A stretch of 39,636 bases of DNA. Origin: an uncultured Bacilli bacterium. Lineage in GTDB: Bacteria; Bacillota_I; Bacilli_A; RF39; UBA660. The stretch covers positions 1 to 39,636 of the forward strand of contig CANQSL010000009.1 of NCBI GenBank assembly GCA_947626515.1. Direction: 5' to 3'. This document shows positions 7,885-15,882 of the stretch, piece after piece; positions within the stretch are counted from its first letter, which is position 1, and the number at the start of each line of letters is the position of its first letter. The notes under the pieces are model-generated. The model saw only the letters and a list, made by a program, of their open reading frames with translations, was not told where the DNA came from and ran no database searches. A program made the position numbers and the translations under genes.

Positions 7885-10239
7885 ATGGTGAAAAGATATA
7901 AATTCCTAATAGTTACTTTGTTAGCTTTTTTAACTTTTTCTTTGAATGCATTTGCTAAGGAAATGAAACTTGAAGAATTAAGTAAAGAAATAGAAAATAT
8001 AAATCCTAGCGCACAAAGTGCTTATATTATAGGAAAATATGTATTTACTTCTGAACATGAATTGACTACTCAAGATATTATGCTTGCTGCAAGAAGTATT
8101 GATGTTAAAGATAAACTTGGTGGTACAGAAAATGATTCAATTTACGGTGAAATGACAATTCATGAAATTATAAAAGTTTATAATCCAAAAAGTCATAAGT
8201 CATTAGGATGGATTGCTAGTAGTAATACTGATGGCGAAACTGTGCTAGATGCAAAGACTAATCTAAGTATTCAATATATTGATTATGAAAGATTAGAAGA
8301 AGCTACAGAATTTGACGTTACTACAGATATCGCTTTAGCAGAGTATAAAAATACACTTGCTGGATATAAATTTGATGAAAAATTTCAATCTAAACCAAGT
8401 GAAAAGTTATATAGTAAAGATTTAGCTTTGGCGAAAGATGGAAAACTAACAGGGTTAGTTAGAATGAATTCTAAAGTTGATAATAAAGTATTCCCAGATG
8501 AAACACGTACAGGATTTTATGTTCCAATTGTAATAACTGTACCAAATGCAAATAATGAAACTACAGTAAAAATCAAGAATTGGTGGGGAGAAAAAACTAT
8601 AAAATATAGTGAATTTGAACACAAAGATACAAAAGAATCAGGAACAGTAGTTTTAATTGCTTTAAATAAAAATGAGGATTCAAAAGAAACTACAATTATT
8701 GTAGACTTAGATGGTGATAACCAAGTTTATGGAGAAAAAAAATATACGATAGATTGGTCTAATTTAGTATTTGAATCATCATTATATGAAACAATTAAAA
8801 AAGATGCTAAATCTGATACAAATGTTAATTTCCAAAAAGTACCATCTGAAACTAATGGTCAGGGAGTATTAACAATTAATTCTACTATAGCCTCTCAATT
8901 CCCAATTTATTATTATCGTGGAAAAGTGGATAATAATGTAATATTTAATAATATATGCTGGCAAATTGTAAGAACAACAGATACTGGATCAATAAAATTA
9001 ATTTACAATGGTTTACCTAATAATGGTAAATGTAATAATGAAGGAGAATCATCAGTAGTTACAAATATAACAGATAATAAACATAGTTTTAGTACTGGAA
9101 GTGGTTATCCAACATTTGTAGGTTATACAGTTCCAACAATTGATCAATTTAAAATTAAAACAAATGCTGGTATTGCCTTTGCAAGAGCATCGGTGTTTGA
9201 TAGTATGAGATATGCGAAAGATGTAGAATATAGCAATGGAGTATATCATTTAAAAGATAGTGTTGAAATTGATAAATCTTTATTTGGTACTAGTGATAAT
9301 CCTCAAATAGGACAAAAATATACATATAGATGGTTAGAAGATAATGAGATAAATACTAAGGAGTTTGAAATTACAACAGGAAACATTGAAGATGCAAGAA
9401 ATAAATTGATGGAAAATCGTTACACGTGTATTCCTAGTAGTAATGCTTACGTAAAGGATGGCGTCACGACATGTGAAAAAGTTGCATATATTGTATATGC
9501 TAGCGATACATATACTAGTGGAGTTGGACAGCAAAAAACAGGCGTTATTGGTTATATTGAATTTCAAGGTGGCATAAAATTTAATTCAAAAATAATTGAA
9601 GATTTTAATAGCCATGAAAAAGCTGTTAAATCACAAATTAAAATAAATAATGATAATTTTTATGCAAGTTATATTGAAAATACTCCTAAAGCGGAAGCCT
9701 TAATAGATAAAACTGCTAAATATTGTAATAGTCGTTCTATTAATGATGGTGGATATTACTCAACAGATCATAGTAAGTCTACACTATTAGAAACAAAAAC
9801 AAAAACTAGAAATTCTACAAATATTAAATATTCTATATTGTATAAGAATTTCTCTAACTTATTAGATGGAAATAATCCAACATTAGAATGTGATGAAAAT
9901 GATACATATTCAACAATATTAGGTGATGAATTTTACTATCCAATTGGGCTTTTAAGTGCCGACGAGGCTAATTATGCTGGTGTAGTATTTAATGCTAATG
10001 ATAGTAGTGAATCAAATACTTATTTAAATACTGGGGCTGCTTATTGGTTAATGACACCTGCTTATGTAAATGGAACAAATGCATATATGCTAACCATTTC
10101 TGCTCTTGGTAGATTTAATACTACAATAAGTACTATGGCAGTGCAAACTTATTTAAAACCTGTAATAGCTCTTAAAGGCTCTGCTACTTATTCAGAAGGT
10201 AATGGAACTGTTGAGCATCCTTATGTTATAGTACAATAA
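7885..10239 (+). CDS. Secreted protein with a divergent copy of the array repeat domain
   Basis: A clean signal peptide (residues 1-24, LIVTLLAFLTFSLNAFA) suggests export. Residues about 25-300 are an N-terminal region I do not recognise. From about residue 330 the marks of the array domain appear in order: FPIYYYRGKVDNN, FNNICWQIVRTTDTGSIKLIYNG, much later LLSADEANYAG, a WLMTP segment, LKPVIALKG, and EGNGTVEHPYVIV at the end. This domain is longer than those at 1-5112 because of an insertion of about 150 residues with two cysteine-containing segments. AGAAAGGA lies eight bases before the ATG, and the gene is 14 bases after the BIG2 protein gene, so the two products may work together outside the cell. 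No catalytic motif is recognised. Confidence 0.8.
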   Translation: MVKRYKFLIVTLLAFLTFSLNAFAKEMKLEELSKEIENINPSAQSAYIIGKYVFTSEHELTTQDIMLAARSIDVKDKLGGTENDSIYGEMTIHEIIKVYNPKSHKSLGWIASSNTDGETVLDAKTNLSIQYIDYERLEEATEFDVTTDIALAEYKNTLAGYKFDEKFQSKPSEKLYSKDLALAKDGKLTGLVRMNSKVDNKVFPDETRTGFYVPIVITVPNANNETTVKIKNWWGEKTIKYSEFEHKDTKESGTVVLIALNKNEDSKETTIIVDLDGDNQVYGEKKYTIDWSNLVFESSLYETIKKDAKSDTNVNFQKVPSETNGQGVLTINSTIASQFPIYYYRGKVDNNVIFNNICWQIVRTTDTGSIKLIYNGLPNNGKCNNEGESSVVTNITDNKHSFSTGSGYPTFVGYTVPTIDQFKIKTNAGIAFARASVFDSMRYAKDVEYSNGVYHLKDSVEIDKSLFGTSDNPQIGQKYTYRWLEDNEINTKEFEITTGNIEDARNKLMENRYTCIPSSNAYVKDGVTTCEKVAYIVYASDTYTSGVGQQKTGVIGYIEFQGGIKFNSKIIEDFNSHEKAVKSQIKINNDNFYASYIENTPKAEALIDKTAKYCNSRSINDGGYYSTDHSKSTLLETKTKTRNSTNIKYSILYKNFSNLLDGNNPTLECDENDTYSTILGDEFYYPIGLLSADEANYAGVVFNANDSSESNTYLNTGAAYWLMTPAYVNGTNAYMLTISALGRFNTTISTMAVQTYLKPVIALKGSATYSEGNGTVEHPYVIVQ

Positions 10240-10244
10240 AAAAT

Positions 10245-10282
10245 AAAAAGACGCTTTATTAAAAAATATTAGTGTCTTTTTT
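10245..10282 (+). terminator. Terminator after the two-gene surface operon
   Basis: AAAAAGACGCT (10245-10255) pairs with AGTGTCTTTTT (10271-10281), with one G-T pair, across a 15-base AT loop. A T run ends the 3' arm. Confidence 0.75.
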
Positions 10283-10283
10283 C

Positions 10284-10395
10284 AAATTGTAAAAATATAC
10301 AATATGACTTGGCAAGAATTATATGAAAATATAAAAATGTAATTGGGAATAATCCAAATGTAATTAAACCAGGGCAAATTTTAAAAATAAAATAA
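10284..10395 (+). pseudogene. Degraded copy of the second LysM domain of the 5242-6030 gene
   Basis: The bases from AAATTG at 10284 match the end of the endopeptidase gene (about 5923-6030) almost base for base. They code for the IYNMTWQELYEN part and then, after a one-base deletion near 10332, for VIGNNPNVIKPGQILKI plus one extra Lys and TAA at 10393-10395. No start codon, M23 region or first LysM remains. It is the tail of a lost duplicate gene or the footprint of a recombination that placed the operon at 6335-10239 between two copies. Confidence 0.85.
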
Positions 10396-10397
10396 AT

Positions 10398-10419
10398 TGA
10401 CATATATATGTCATTTTTT
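10398..10419 (+). terminator. Terminator downstream of the LysM remnant
   Basis: TGACATA and TATGTCA (10398-10413) form a palindromic stem followed by six T. It does not resemble the terminator after the intact endopeptidase gene. Confidence 0.6.
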
Positions 10420-10432
10420 ATTTAAATTAAAA

Positions 10433-10461
10433 TTGTAAAAATGGTTTATAAATGATATAAT
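10433..10461 (+). promoter_or_regulatory. Promoter of the beta-helix adhesin gene
   Basis: TTGTAA at 10433-10438 and TATAAT at 10456-10461 are 17 bases apart, and a TG one base before the -10 (TGATATAAT) makes it an extended -10. The gene begins about 40 bases downstream. Confidence 0.75.
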
Positions 10462-10500
10462 CTAACTATAATAGAGGGGAGTATTATAAAATAGTTGTAT

Positions 10501-12957
10501 ATGAAAAAAATAAAAATATTTTTTGCTTTTGTTTTAGTAGTTTTATTAATGCAATTTAAGAATGTTTATGCTGATAGTAAAGTTTATGTGGATAAGGATA
10601 CTGAAGGTCAAAACACTTATACTACTTTAACTGAGGCGGTTCAAAATGTTTCTAATAATGGTACGATTTATTTGAAAGATAATATAGATGCTACTCAAAC
10701 TATAACAATTCCAGAGAATAAAAATATTACTATAACATCAGAGAATAGTGCAAAAACAATATCAAAAAATTATAATGGGGTTTTATTTTATGTTTCACCT
10801 TCTGCAACATTAACTTTGGAAAATGTTATATTAGATGGGAAAAATGTTGAGGCAACTGGAGATAACTTTTTTGTAAATGTAAAAGGTGTATTAAATATAA
10901 AAGATGGTGCGGTTTTAAAAAATAATACATCTAAATGGAATGCTGGTGCTATTAAATTAGAGGCAGGAACATTAAATATGACTGGTGGAACAATTACAAA
11001 TAATAAGACTGAATATGGTGGAGCCATATTTGCAACAAATGGTGATTCTTCTACAATTAATATAAGTGGTGGAGAAATTACAAATAATAATGCAACACTT
11101 TATGGTGGTGGTGCAATTAATATTACAGGAGGTTATACATTAAATATTAGTGGTGGATCTATAACAAATAATCACTCAGAAAATTTTGGTGGTGGTGCAA
11201 TAAAAGTAGATAATTCTAAAGTATTTATAACTGGAGGAAAAATAAAAAATAATACTGCTACTAATGGTGATGGTGGTGCTATTTGGTTATATAATACAGA
11301 TTGTACAATAAAAAATGTTGAAATATCAGGAAATGAAGCTAAAGGAAAATTGCCAGATGCTTCTTATAACAATGTTCGTGGTGGTGCTATATTTGTTCAC
11401 GGAGCATCTAAATTAAATATTGAAGAAAATACAATAATTGATAAAAATAAGGCTCCATATGGCGGTGGAATATATGCGCTAGATAGTTCTATTGTTAATA
11501 TGAATGGTGGAATAATAGAAAATAATACAGCATCAGTTAATGCAGGTGCTATATGTGCGTTTTCAAATGATGGTTCTCCAACAATAAATATAAACAAAGG
11601 AGAAATAAAGAATAATATAAATACTGGAGTAGATATTAATCCATCTTTTGTTAGTGATCAAGAATTTAACGGTGGTGCAATATATATTGGTGAGAACGCT
11701 AATTTAAACCTTTCAAAAGCTGTTATATATAATAATAGAAATGAGCAAGCCTTTTTAAATAATCGAAATCAAGATAAAGGAATTTATGCTAACGGAATAG
11801 GATTATGTCCAAATTCAAAATTATATATTACTAATGGAGGCGCAATATATAATAATAATTATAATGGAGGAGCAGATATTCTATTTATTCCTGTATCAAC
11901 AAATATACCTTTCCAAGAGGGAGAAGAATTATATATTTCAAATTATTCATTAGGTGGTGGTACATATAATTGGACAAATTTTGCTAATAAAAATGTAATA
12001 CATGGTTTTCAAAAAATAACTGAAACTGAAAAACTAAGTTATATATCACACTTATCTAACGCTGATAAAAATAAAGCTGTAAAAGTGGCTGATGTAATAA
12101 TAACAAATAACGTTTCTAAAGCAGTTTATGGCGGTGGAGCTATAATGTGTAATGGAACTTTAAGAATGGGAACTTATGGGGATTTAAAAATAACTGAAAC
12201 TGTAATTGGAAAAGAAGATGACGATTTAAAATATGATTTTACTATTACTTTAGATGATGCAACTATTGATGGTAGATATGGTGATATGGTATTTGAAAAA
12301 GGTGTTGCTGAAATAGAATTAAAAAATAACGAAAGTATGACTGCAAAAGATTTACCTTCTGGTATTAAATATACAGTAGAAGAAAAGAATGTACCTAAGT
12401 ATGATACAGTATTATCAAAAAATGATACTGGAACACTAAATGATTCAATAACAAATGTAGATTTTATAAATCTAAATGTTAAACCAATAAAATATGGAAT
12501 AACAGTAGAAAAACAAATAAAAAATATTGATAAAACAAATGATATATTTAAATTTGAATTAAAAACAGAAGATCAAGACGGTCTTATTATGCCAGAGAAC
12601 AATGTTTTGTCTATTAAGGGTAAGAAAAAGGCTACATTTGACGAAATAACATTTTATAAACCTGGAATATATACTTTTACAATAAATGAAATTAATGAAA
12701 AATTAGAAAATTATCAATATGATTCATCTTCATGGAAGGTGATTATGAATGTTGAATTAAAAGATAAAAGTTTAGTTATTGAATCTGTAAAATTCGTAAA
12801 AGATAATAAAGAATATGATAAGATTACTTTTGTAAATCAATATATTAAAAACCCACAAACATATGATAAAACAGTATTATCTATAATAAGTTTATTAATT
12901 TTATCTATAATATTAGTTGTGATAAGATTAAGATATAAGAAGGTAAAAAGCTATTAA
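10501..12957 (+). CDS. Beta-helix adhesin with pilin-type domains and NPQTYD sorting signal
   Basis: The start is ATG 10501; an in-frame TTG at 10495 would add two residues and sits nearer the GAGGGGAG site (10474-10481). A signal peptide ends near VYA. Residues about 30-590 form a right-handed parallel beta-helix with about eleven GGAI-like turns (YGGAIFA, YGGGAINI, FGGGAIKV, RGGAIFV and others) and many NN ladders. Two Ig-like modules follow. The second, from about residue 675, has the features of the streptococcal pilin isopeptide-linker (FctA) type: VEKQI, FKFEL, FTINEI and a final FVNQY. The tail reads NPQTYDK, a hydrophobic stretch of about 17 residues and RLRYKKVKSY, the pattern of a sortase sorting signal; NPQT recalls the sortase B motif NPQTN. 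No sortase is in the window. It has its own promoter and terminator. Surface adhesion is inferred. Confidence 0.85.
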   Translation: MKKIKIFFAFVLVVLLMQFKNVYADSKVYVDKDTEGQNTYTTLTEAVQNVSNNGTIYLKDNIDATQTITIPENKNITITSENSAKTISKNYNGVLFYVSPSATLTLENVILDGKNVEATGDNFFVNVKGVLNIKDGAVLKNNTSKWNAGAIKLEAGTLNMTGGTITNNKTEYGGAIFATNGDSSTINISGGEITNNNATLYGGGAINITGGYTLNISGGSITNNHSENFGGGAIKVDNSKVFITGGKIKNNTATNGDGGAIWLYNTDCTIKNVEISGNEAKGKLPDASYNNVRGGAIFVHGASKLNIEENTIIDKNKAPYGGGIYALDSSIVNMNGGIIENNTASVNAGAICAFSNDGSPTININKGEIKNNINTGVDINPSFVSDQEFNGGAIYIGENANLNLSKAVIYNNRNEQAFLNNRNQDKGIYANGIGLCPNSKLYITNGGAIYNNNYNGGADILFIPVSTNIPFQEGEELYISNYSLGGGTYNWTNFANKNVIHGFQKITETEKLSYISHLSNADKNKAVKVADVIITNNVSKAVYGGGAIMCNGTLRMGTYGDLKITETVIGKEDDDLKYDFTITLDDATIDGRYGDMVFEKGVAEIELKNNESMTAKDLPSGIKYTVEEKNVPKYDTVLSKNDTGTLNDSITNVDFINLNVKPIKYGITVEKQIKNIDKTNDIFKFELKTEDQDGLIMPENNVLSIKGKKKATFDEITFYKPGIYTFTINEINEKLENYQYDSSSWKVIMNVELKDKSLVIESVKFVKDNKEYDKITFVNQYIKNPQTYDKTVLSIISLLILSIILVVIRLRYKKVKSY

Positions 12958-12976
12958 TATGTAGCTTTTTATTTTT
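12945..12976 (+). terminator. Terminator overlapping the adhesin stop codon
   Basis: AAAAAGCTA (12945-12953) pairs with TAGCTTTTT (12962-12970), and more T follow. The TAA of the gene lies in the loop side. Confidence 0.75.
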
Positions 12977-13014
12977 AATATGCTTAATATTTTTATATTT
13001 TTTAACTAAAGAAA

Positions 13015-13043
13015 TTGCATAAAATAATAAATTATAGTATTAT
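13015..13043 (+). promoter_or_regulatory. Promoter of the small membrane protein gene at 13062
   Basis: TTGCAT (13015-13020) and TATTAT (13038-13043) are separated by 17 bases. AGGAGG follows at 13050-13055. Confidence 0.6.
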
Positions 13044-13061
13044 ATATTTAGGAGGTTTATG

Positions 13062-13550
13062 ATGGATAGTGAAGACATCTCGAGTTTAACTGATAATTAT
13101 GAACATTTAAATAAGGAAAAGCTTTATTTAGCAGAAATAAATAATAAGTTAGATTTAATATATGAAAAAGAAGAAATGAGAAAATCTGGGCATAAATTTA
13201 TTTTATTAGGTATACCTGCACTTGCTATTTTATTAACTTTTTTTGTTGCACCTTTTTTAACTGTTGAACAAATGACTTATCAAATTTCTTTTGTTGTGAC
13301 AATAATGGCGTCCGCAGAAGTTATAAATTATTCATTTAATGGTAGCAAAAGTAAAAATAAGAAAAAAATTAAATATTTAAACAATAGAAAAATGTCTACT
13401 GAATTAGTTATTGATACTATATCAAAAGAACTTGAAAATGAGAAAAAAACTATATTTGATGATGTAGATAAAAATAAAGAAATAATACCTGTATCAGAAA
13501 ATATAGAGTTAGATATTAATAAATCATTAAAATTAACTAATAATAATTAA
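13062..13550 (+). CDS. Small two-helix membrane protein, unknown function
   Basis: I do not recognise this family. AGGAGG at 13050-13055 favours the second of two adjacent ATG codons (13059 and 13062). An N-terminal acidic, probably coiled-coil region (about 15-42) is followed by two membrane helices (about 46-66 and 73-92), a Lys/Asn-rich stretch, and a charged C-terminal helix ending in ELDINKSLKLTNNN. The gene at 14837 has the same build: charged helix, two central membrane segments, charged helix, and a tail with LDNDMKLNLKK. The two may be distant paralogues either side of the methyltransferase gene. It has its own promoter and possible terminator. Confidence 0.65.
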   Translation: MDSEDISSLTDNYEHLNKEKLYLAEINNKLDLIYEKEEMRKSGHKFILLGIPALAILLTFFVAPFLTVEQMTYQISFVVTIMASAEVINYSFNGSKSKNKKKIKYLNNRKMSTELVIDTISKELENEKKTIFDDVDKNKEIIPVSENIELDINKSLKLTNNN

Positions 13551-13587
13551 GTTGCTTTTTATATAATTAAGTAAAAAATTAAAGTAG

Positions 13588-13614
13588 AAAGAAAATAATT
13601 TTTTCTTTTTTTTT
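13588..13614 (+). terminator. Weak A/T stem terminator after the 13062 gene
   Basis: AAAGAAAA (13588-13595) can pair with TTTTCTTT (13601-13608), followed by more T. The stem has almost no G-C pairs, so efficiency is doubtful. Confidence 0.4.
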
Positions 13615-13629
13615 GCCATAAAATAGTTG

Positions 13630-13635
13630 TATAAT
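13630..13635 (+). promoter_or_regulatory. Likely -10 box for the FkbM methyltransferase gene
   Basis: TATAAT lies 15 bases before the ATG at 13651. No good -35 is seen at 17 bases. Its position argues against the in-frame TTG at 13627 as the start codon, because the -10 would be inside the gene. Confidence 0.5.
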
Positions 13636-13650
13636 TTAGTTGGTGATGGT

Positions 13651-14781
13651 ATGAAAGATGAGTTACTTACTGAAATTAAATCTTTTGAAAAAGAAAAGGA
13701 AAAATATATAAGTGAATTAGTCTTAAAATTAAAAAAATACAGTAAAGTAATTTTATATGGAACTAGTGAAGGTACTATAAATGTAATTAAATTATTAAAT
13801 GAAAATGATGTTAAAATAGATTCTATTTATGATGATGACGATAAAAAGAAAAATACTATATTTTTTGGATATAAAGTTACTAAGCCTAATATAGAATGCA
13901 ATGATAAAGATATTGCTATTGTAGTTACAATATCCTTTTATGATAATATAAGAGATAGATTTATTAAGTATGATAAAGATATTGATAAAAGATTATTTAT
14001 GTGTGATGGATATTTTTATGAAGATATAGATGAAGAATATTTTTATGAAAATTTAGATAAAATAGTAGATTGTTATGAATCATTAGAAGATGATTTATCT
14101 AAAAAGTTGTATATTGCATTATTAAAATATAGATTTATAAGAGATGGGAAATTAATTAATGAATTAAGAGAACATAGAGATAAATGCTACTTTGATAAAG
14201 TATTTATGGACAAATTTCAAAATGGTCTATTTATTGATGCGGGCTCTTATAATGCTGATTTTATTACGACTTTAGCTAAATTTAAAAATTTAAATAATTC
14301 TAGATTTTATATTTTTGAACCAAATAAAAATTTTGTTGAACAAATAAGAAATAATTTGAAAGATCAATTTAATTATAAAGTGTTTGAAGTAGCGTTATGT
14401 GATGTTAAATCTAAAATGGAATTTCAACAAACTAAAACTAGTACTAGTCACTTGGTTGATTCCAAATATAATGCTTATAAAAATATGTTAGAAAATACTG
14501 TTGATTTAGTAGATACTGATACTTTAGACAATATAGCTAAAAATGATAAAGTTTTTTGTATAAAAATAGACATAGAGGGATCTGAACAATCTATGATAAG
14601 AGGAACAACTGAAACTATAAAAAGAGATAGACCTATTATGTTAATTAGTATATATCATAAATGTAGTGACTTATGGGAAATAGAATATTATATTAAAAAT
14701 TTAAACTTGAATTATAAATTTTATATAAGACATTATTCATATAGTGTTGCTAAAACTATACTTTATTGTATTCCTCAATAA
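13651..14781 (+). CDS. FkbM-family SAM-dependent methyltransferase with N-terminal Rossmann-like region
   Basis: The start is ATG 13651, preceded by GGTGATGG; the longer frame from TTG 13627 crosses a promoter -10. Residues about 30-110 hold a nucleotide-binding-like fold (KVILYGTSEGTINVIKLL) of the kind often fused to sugar-modifying enzymes. The methyltransferase part spans about 185-376: SAM-binding FIDAGSYNADF (about 194-204), the acidic EPNKNF strand end (about 223), and KIDIEGSE (about 305-312), which are hallmarks of FkbM enzymes. These usually O-methylate sugars or related small molecules. The substrate here cannot be read, but the neighbouring surface genes make a cell-envelope glycan plausible. 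It stands alone, with a promoter for the next gene just after its stop. Confidence 0.8.
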   Translation: MKDELLTEIKSFEKEKEKYISELVLKLKKYSKVILYGTSEGTINVIKLLNENDVKIDSIYDDDDKKKNTIFFGYKVTKPNIECNDKDIAIVVTISFYDNIRDRFIKYDKDIDKRLFMCDGYFYEDIDEEYFYENLDKIVDCYESLEDDLSKKLYIALLKYRFIRDGKLINELREHRDKCYFDKVFMDKFQNGLFIDAGSYNADFITTLAKFKNLNNSRFYIFEPNKNFVEQIRNNLKDQFNYKVFEVALCDVKSKMEFQQTKTSTSHLVDSKYNAYKNMLENTVDLVDTDTLDNIAKNDKVFCIKIDIEGSEQSMIRGTTETIKRDRPIMLISIYHKCSDLWEIEYYIKNLNLNYKFYIRHYSYSVAKTILYCIPQ

Positions 14782-14785
14782 AATC

Positions 14786-14814
14786 TTGACAATTGGTATA
14801 AATAATATTAATAT
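14786..14814 (+). promoter_or_regulatory. Promoter of the 14837 gene
   Basis: A consensus TTGACA (14786-14791) is 17 bases before TAATAT (14809-14814). It begins five bases after the stop of the methyltransferase gene. Confidence 0.6.
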
Positions 14815-14836
14815 ATTAGCTATTAAAGAGGTGTTT

Positions 14837-15427
14837 ATGAAGAAAGAGTCTGTACAGATGACAAAAGATATTTATGTTGTATCTGATGAAAAAGGGAGAT
14901 TAGAAGTTGTAAAAAAAACTGGAGATGAAATAAGTCTAGATGAAATATATGCTAAAGAGGAAGAACTTAAAAGTGCAAAAAATGTATTAAAAAAAGCACA
15001 AGAAGATTTTATAAAAATTAATAAATTAGAAAAGGGAAGAATATCTTCTAGAATTAGATCATTTTTTACAGTTCCTTGTACGACTATAATAGCTAGTATA
15101 CCTATAATTGCTATAATGGGGTTTACAACTAATACTTTAATTGAAATAATATGTTTTGCAGCTGGTTCTTTTGTGGGCAATAGGATATATGTTAGAAGTA
15201 AATATGGTACAAAAGTTGATAATATTAAGAAAATAGATAAAGCTTATTTAAAAAAAGTTAATTATGAAAGATTAGTGGAAGAATTAGAAAGACAATTAAT
15301 AGATATAAAGACAAGAGTAAAATTTGAAGTTTTATCTAAAAGAAACGATGAAAAAAAATCAAAAAAACTAGTTCCAGATAACAATGCCGTATTAGATAAT
15401 GATATGAAATTAAATTTAAAAAAATAG
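14837..15427 (+). CDS. Small coiled-coil membrane protein, unknown function
   Basis: AAAGAGG at 14825-14831 fixes the ATG at 14837; the same frame is open further upstream but runs through a promoter and the end of the gene before. Residues about 30-70 are charged and helical (YAKEEELKSAKNVLKKAQEDF). Two hydrophobic segments (about 78-94 and 97-113) probably span the membrane as a hairpin. The remainder is a Lys-rich helix ending in VLDNDMKLNLKK. No known domain is recognised. The layout and tail resemble the 13062 gene. A hairpin terminator follows at once. Confidence 0.65.
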   Translation: MKKESVQMTKDIYVVSDEKGRLEVVKKTGDEISLDEIYAKEEELKSAKNVLKKAQEDFIKINKLEKGRISSRIRSFFTVPCTTIIASIPIIAIMGFTTNTLIEIICFAAGSFVGNRIYVRSKYGTKVDNIKKIDKAYLKKVNYERLVEELERQLIDIKTRVKFEVLSKRNDEKKSKKLVPDNNAVLDNDMKLNLKK

Positions 15428-15451
15428 AAACATCATTTTGATGTTTTTATT
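15428..15451 (+). terminator. Terminator after the 14837 gene
   Basis: AAACATCA (15428-15435) and TGATGTTT (15439-15446) close a three-base loop, followed by a T-rich tract. Confidence 0.75.
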
Positions 15452-15455
15452 TTTA

Positions 15456-15464
15456 TGATATACT
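15456..15464 (+). promoter_or_regulatory. Extended -10 promoter of the HEXXH/DUF5662 operon
   Basis: TGATATACT is an extended -10 (TG at 15456-15457, TATACT at 15459-15464). It lies directly after the upstream terminator and 16 bases before the start codon; no -35 is needed for this class. Confidence 0.6.
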
Positions 15465-15480
15465 AAAAAAGGTGGGTATT

Positions 15481-15882
15481 ATGCATGACATTGAATTATT
15501 AAATAAATATTGTATGGAAAATAATATTATTTTTAATTTTGATGATATAAAAAAATATTTAAATTATGAAAAAGAATTTTGGGAATTTATAAAAAGTAAG
15601 ATTTTATTTATTTCAGATAATATTGAATCTAATAAATATTTTTATAGTGTTTTAAGAAAAGAAAAAGACGATATATTAATTGATATAAAAATTATTGTTC
15701 CTAAAATAATAGATCTTAAAACTGCACTGATAAATATACACGAATTTAAACATGCATATGATTTATACAAAGTTTTTGGTAAAAAAGTATACATAAGTGA
15801 TACCGAATACGAGAAAAGAGCAATGAATGAAGAAATAAAATTTATAGATAATAAAATTTTAAACAAAGTTGGAAGGTTTTAA
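15481..15882 (+). CDS. Small HEXXH-motif protein, putative zinc metallopeptidase
   Basis: The ATG at 15481 is placed by AAAGGTGG six bases upstream; a GTG at 15472 is inside that site. The 133-residue product carries INIHEFKHAYDLY with H87-E88-x-x-H91, the zincin signature. A Glu-rich segment (TEYEKRAMNEE, about 108-118) could give the third zinc ligand on the next helix, as in gluzincin-like and ImmA/IrrE-like proteins. No signal peptide or membrane helix is present, so a cytosolic role is likely. The N-terminal 80 residues are unassigned. Its stop overlaps the start of the next gene by one base (TAATG), so the two are translationally coupled. Confidence 0.7.
   Translation: MHDIELLNKYCMENNIIFNFDDIKKYLNYEKEFWEFIKSKILFISDNIESNKYFYSVLRKEKDDILIDIKIIVPKIIDLKTALINIHEFKHAYDLYKVFGKKVYISDTEYEKRAMNEEIKFIDNKILNKVGRF

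Noticed and set aside
10486-13633. A 16-base match (ATAAAATAGTTGTATA) at 10486-10501 and 13618-13633, both near gene starts
   Set aside because: It is AT-rich, short, and overlaps different elements (start codon region in one, -10 in the other); chance or loose promoter likeness is enough.
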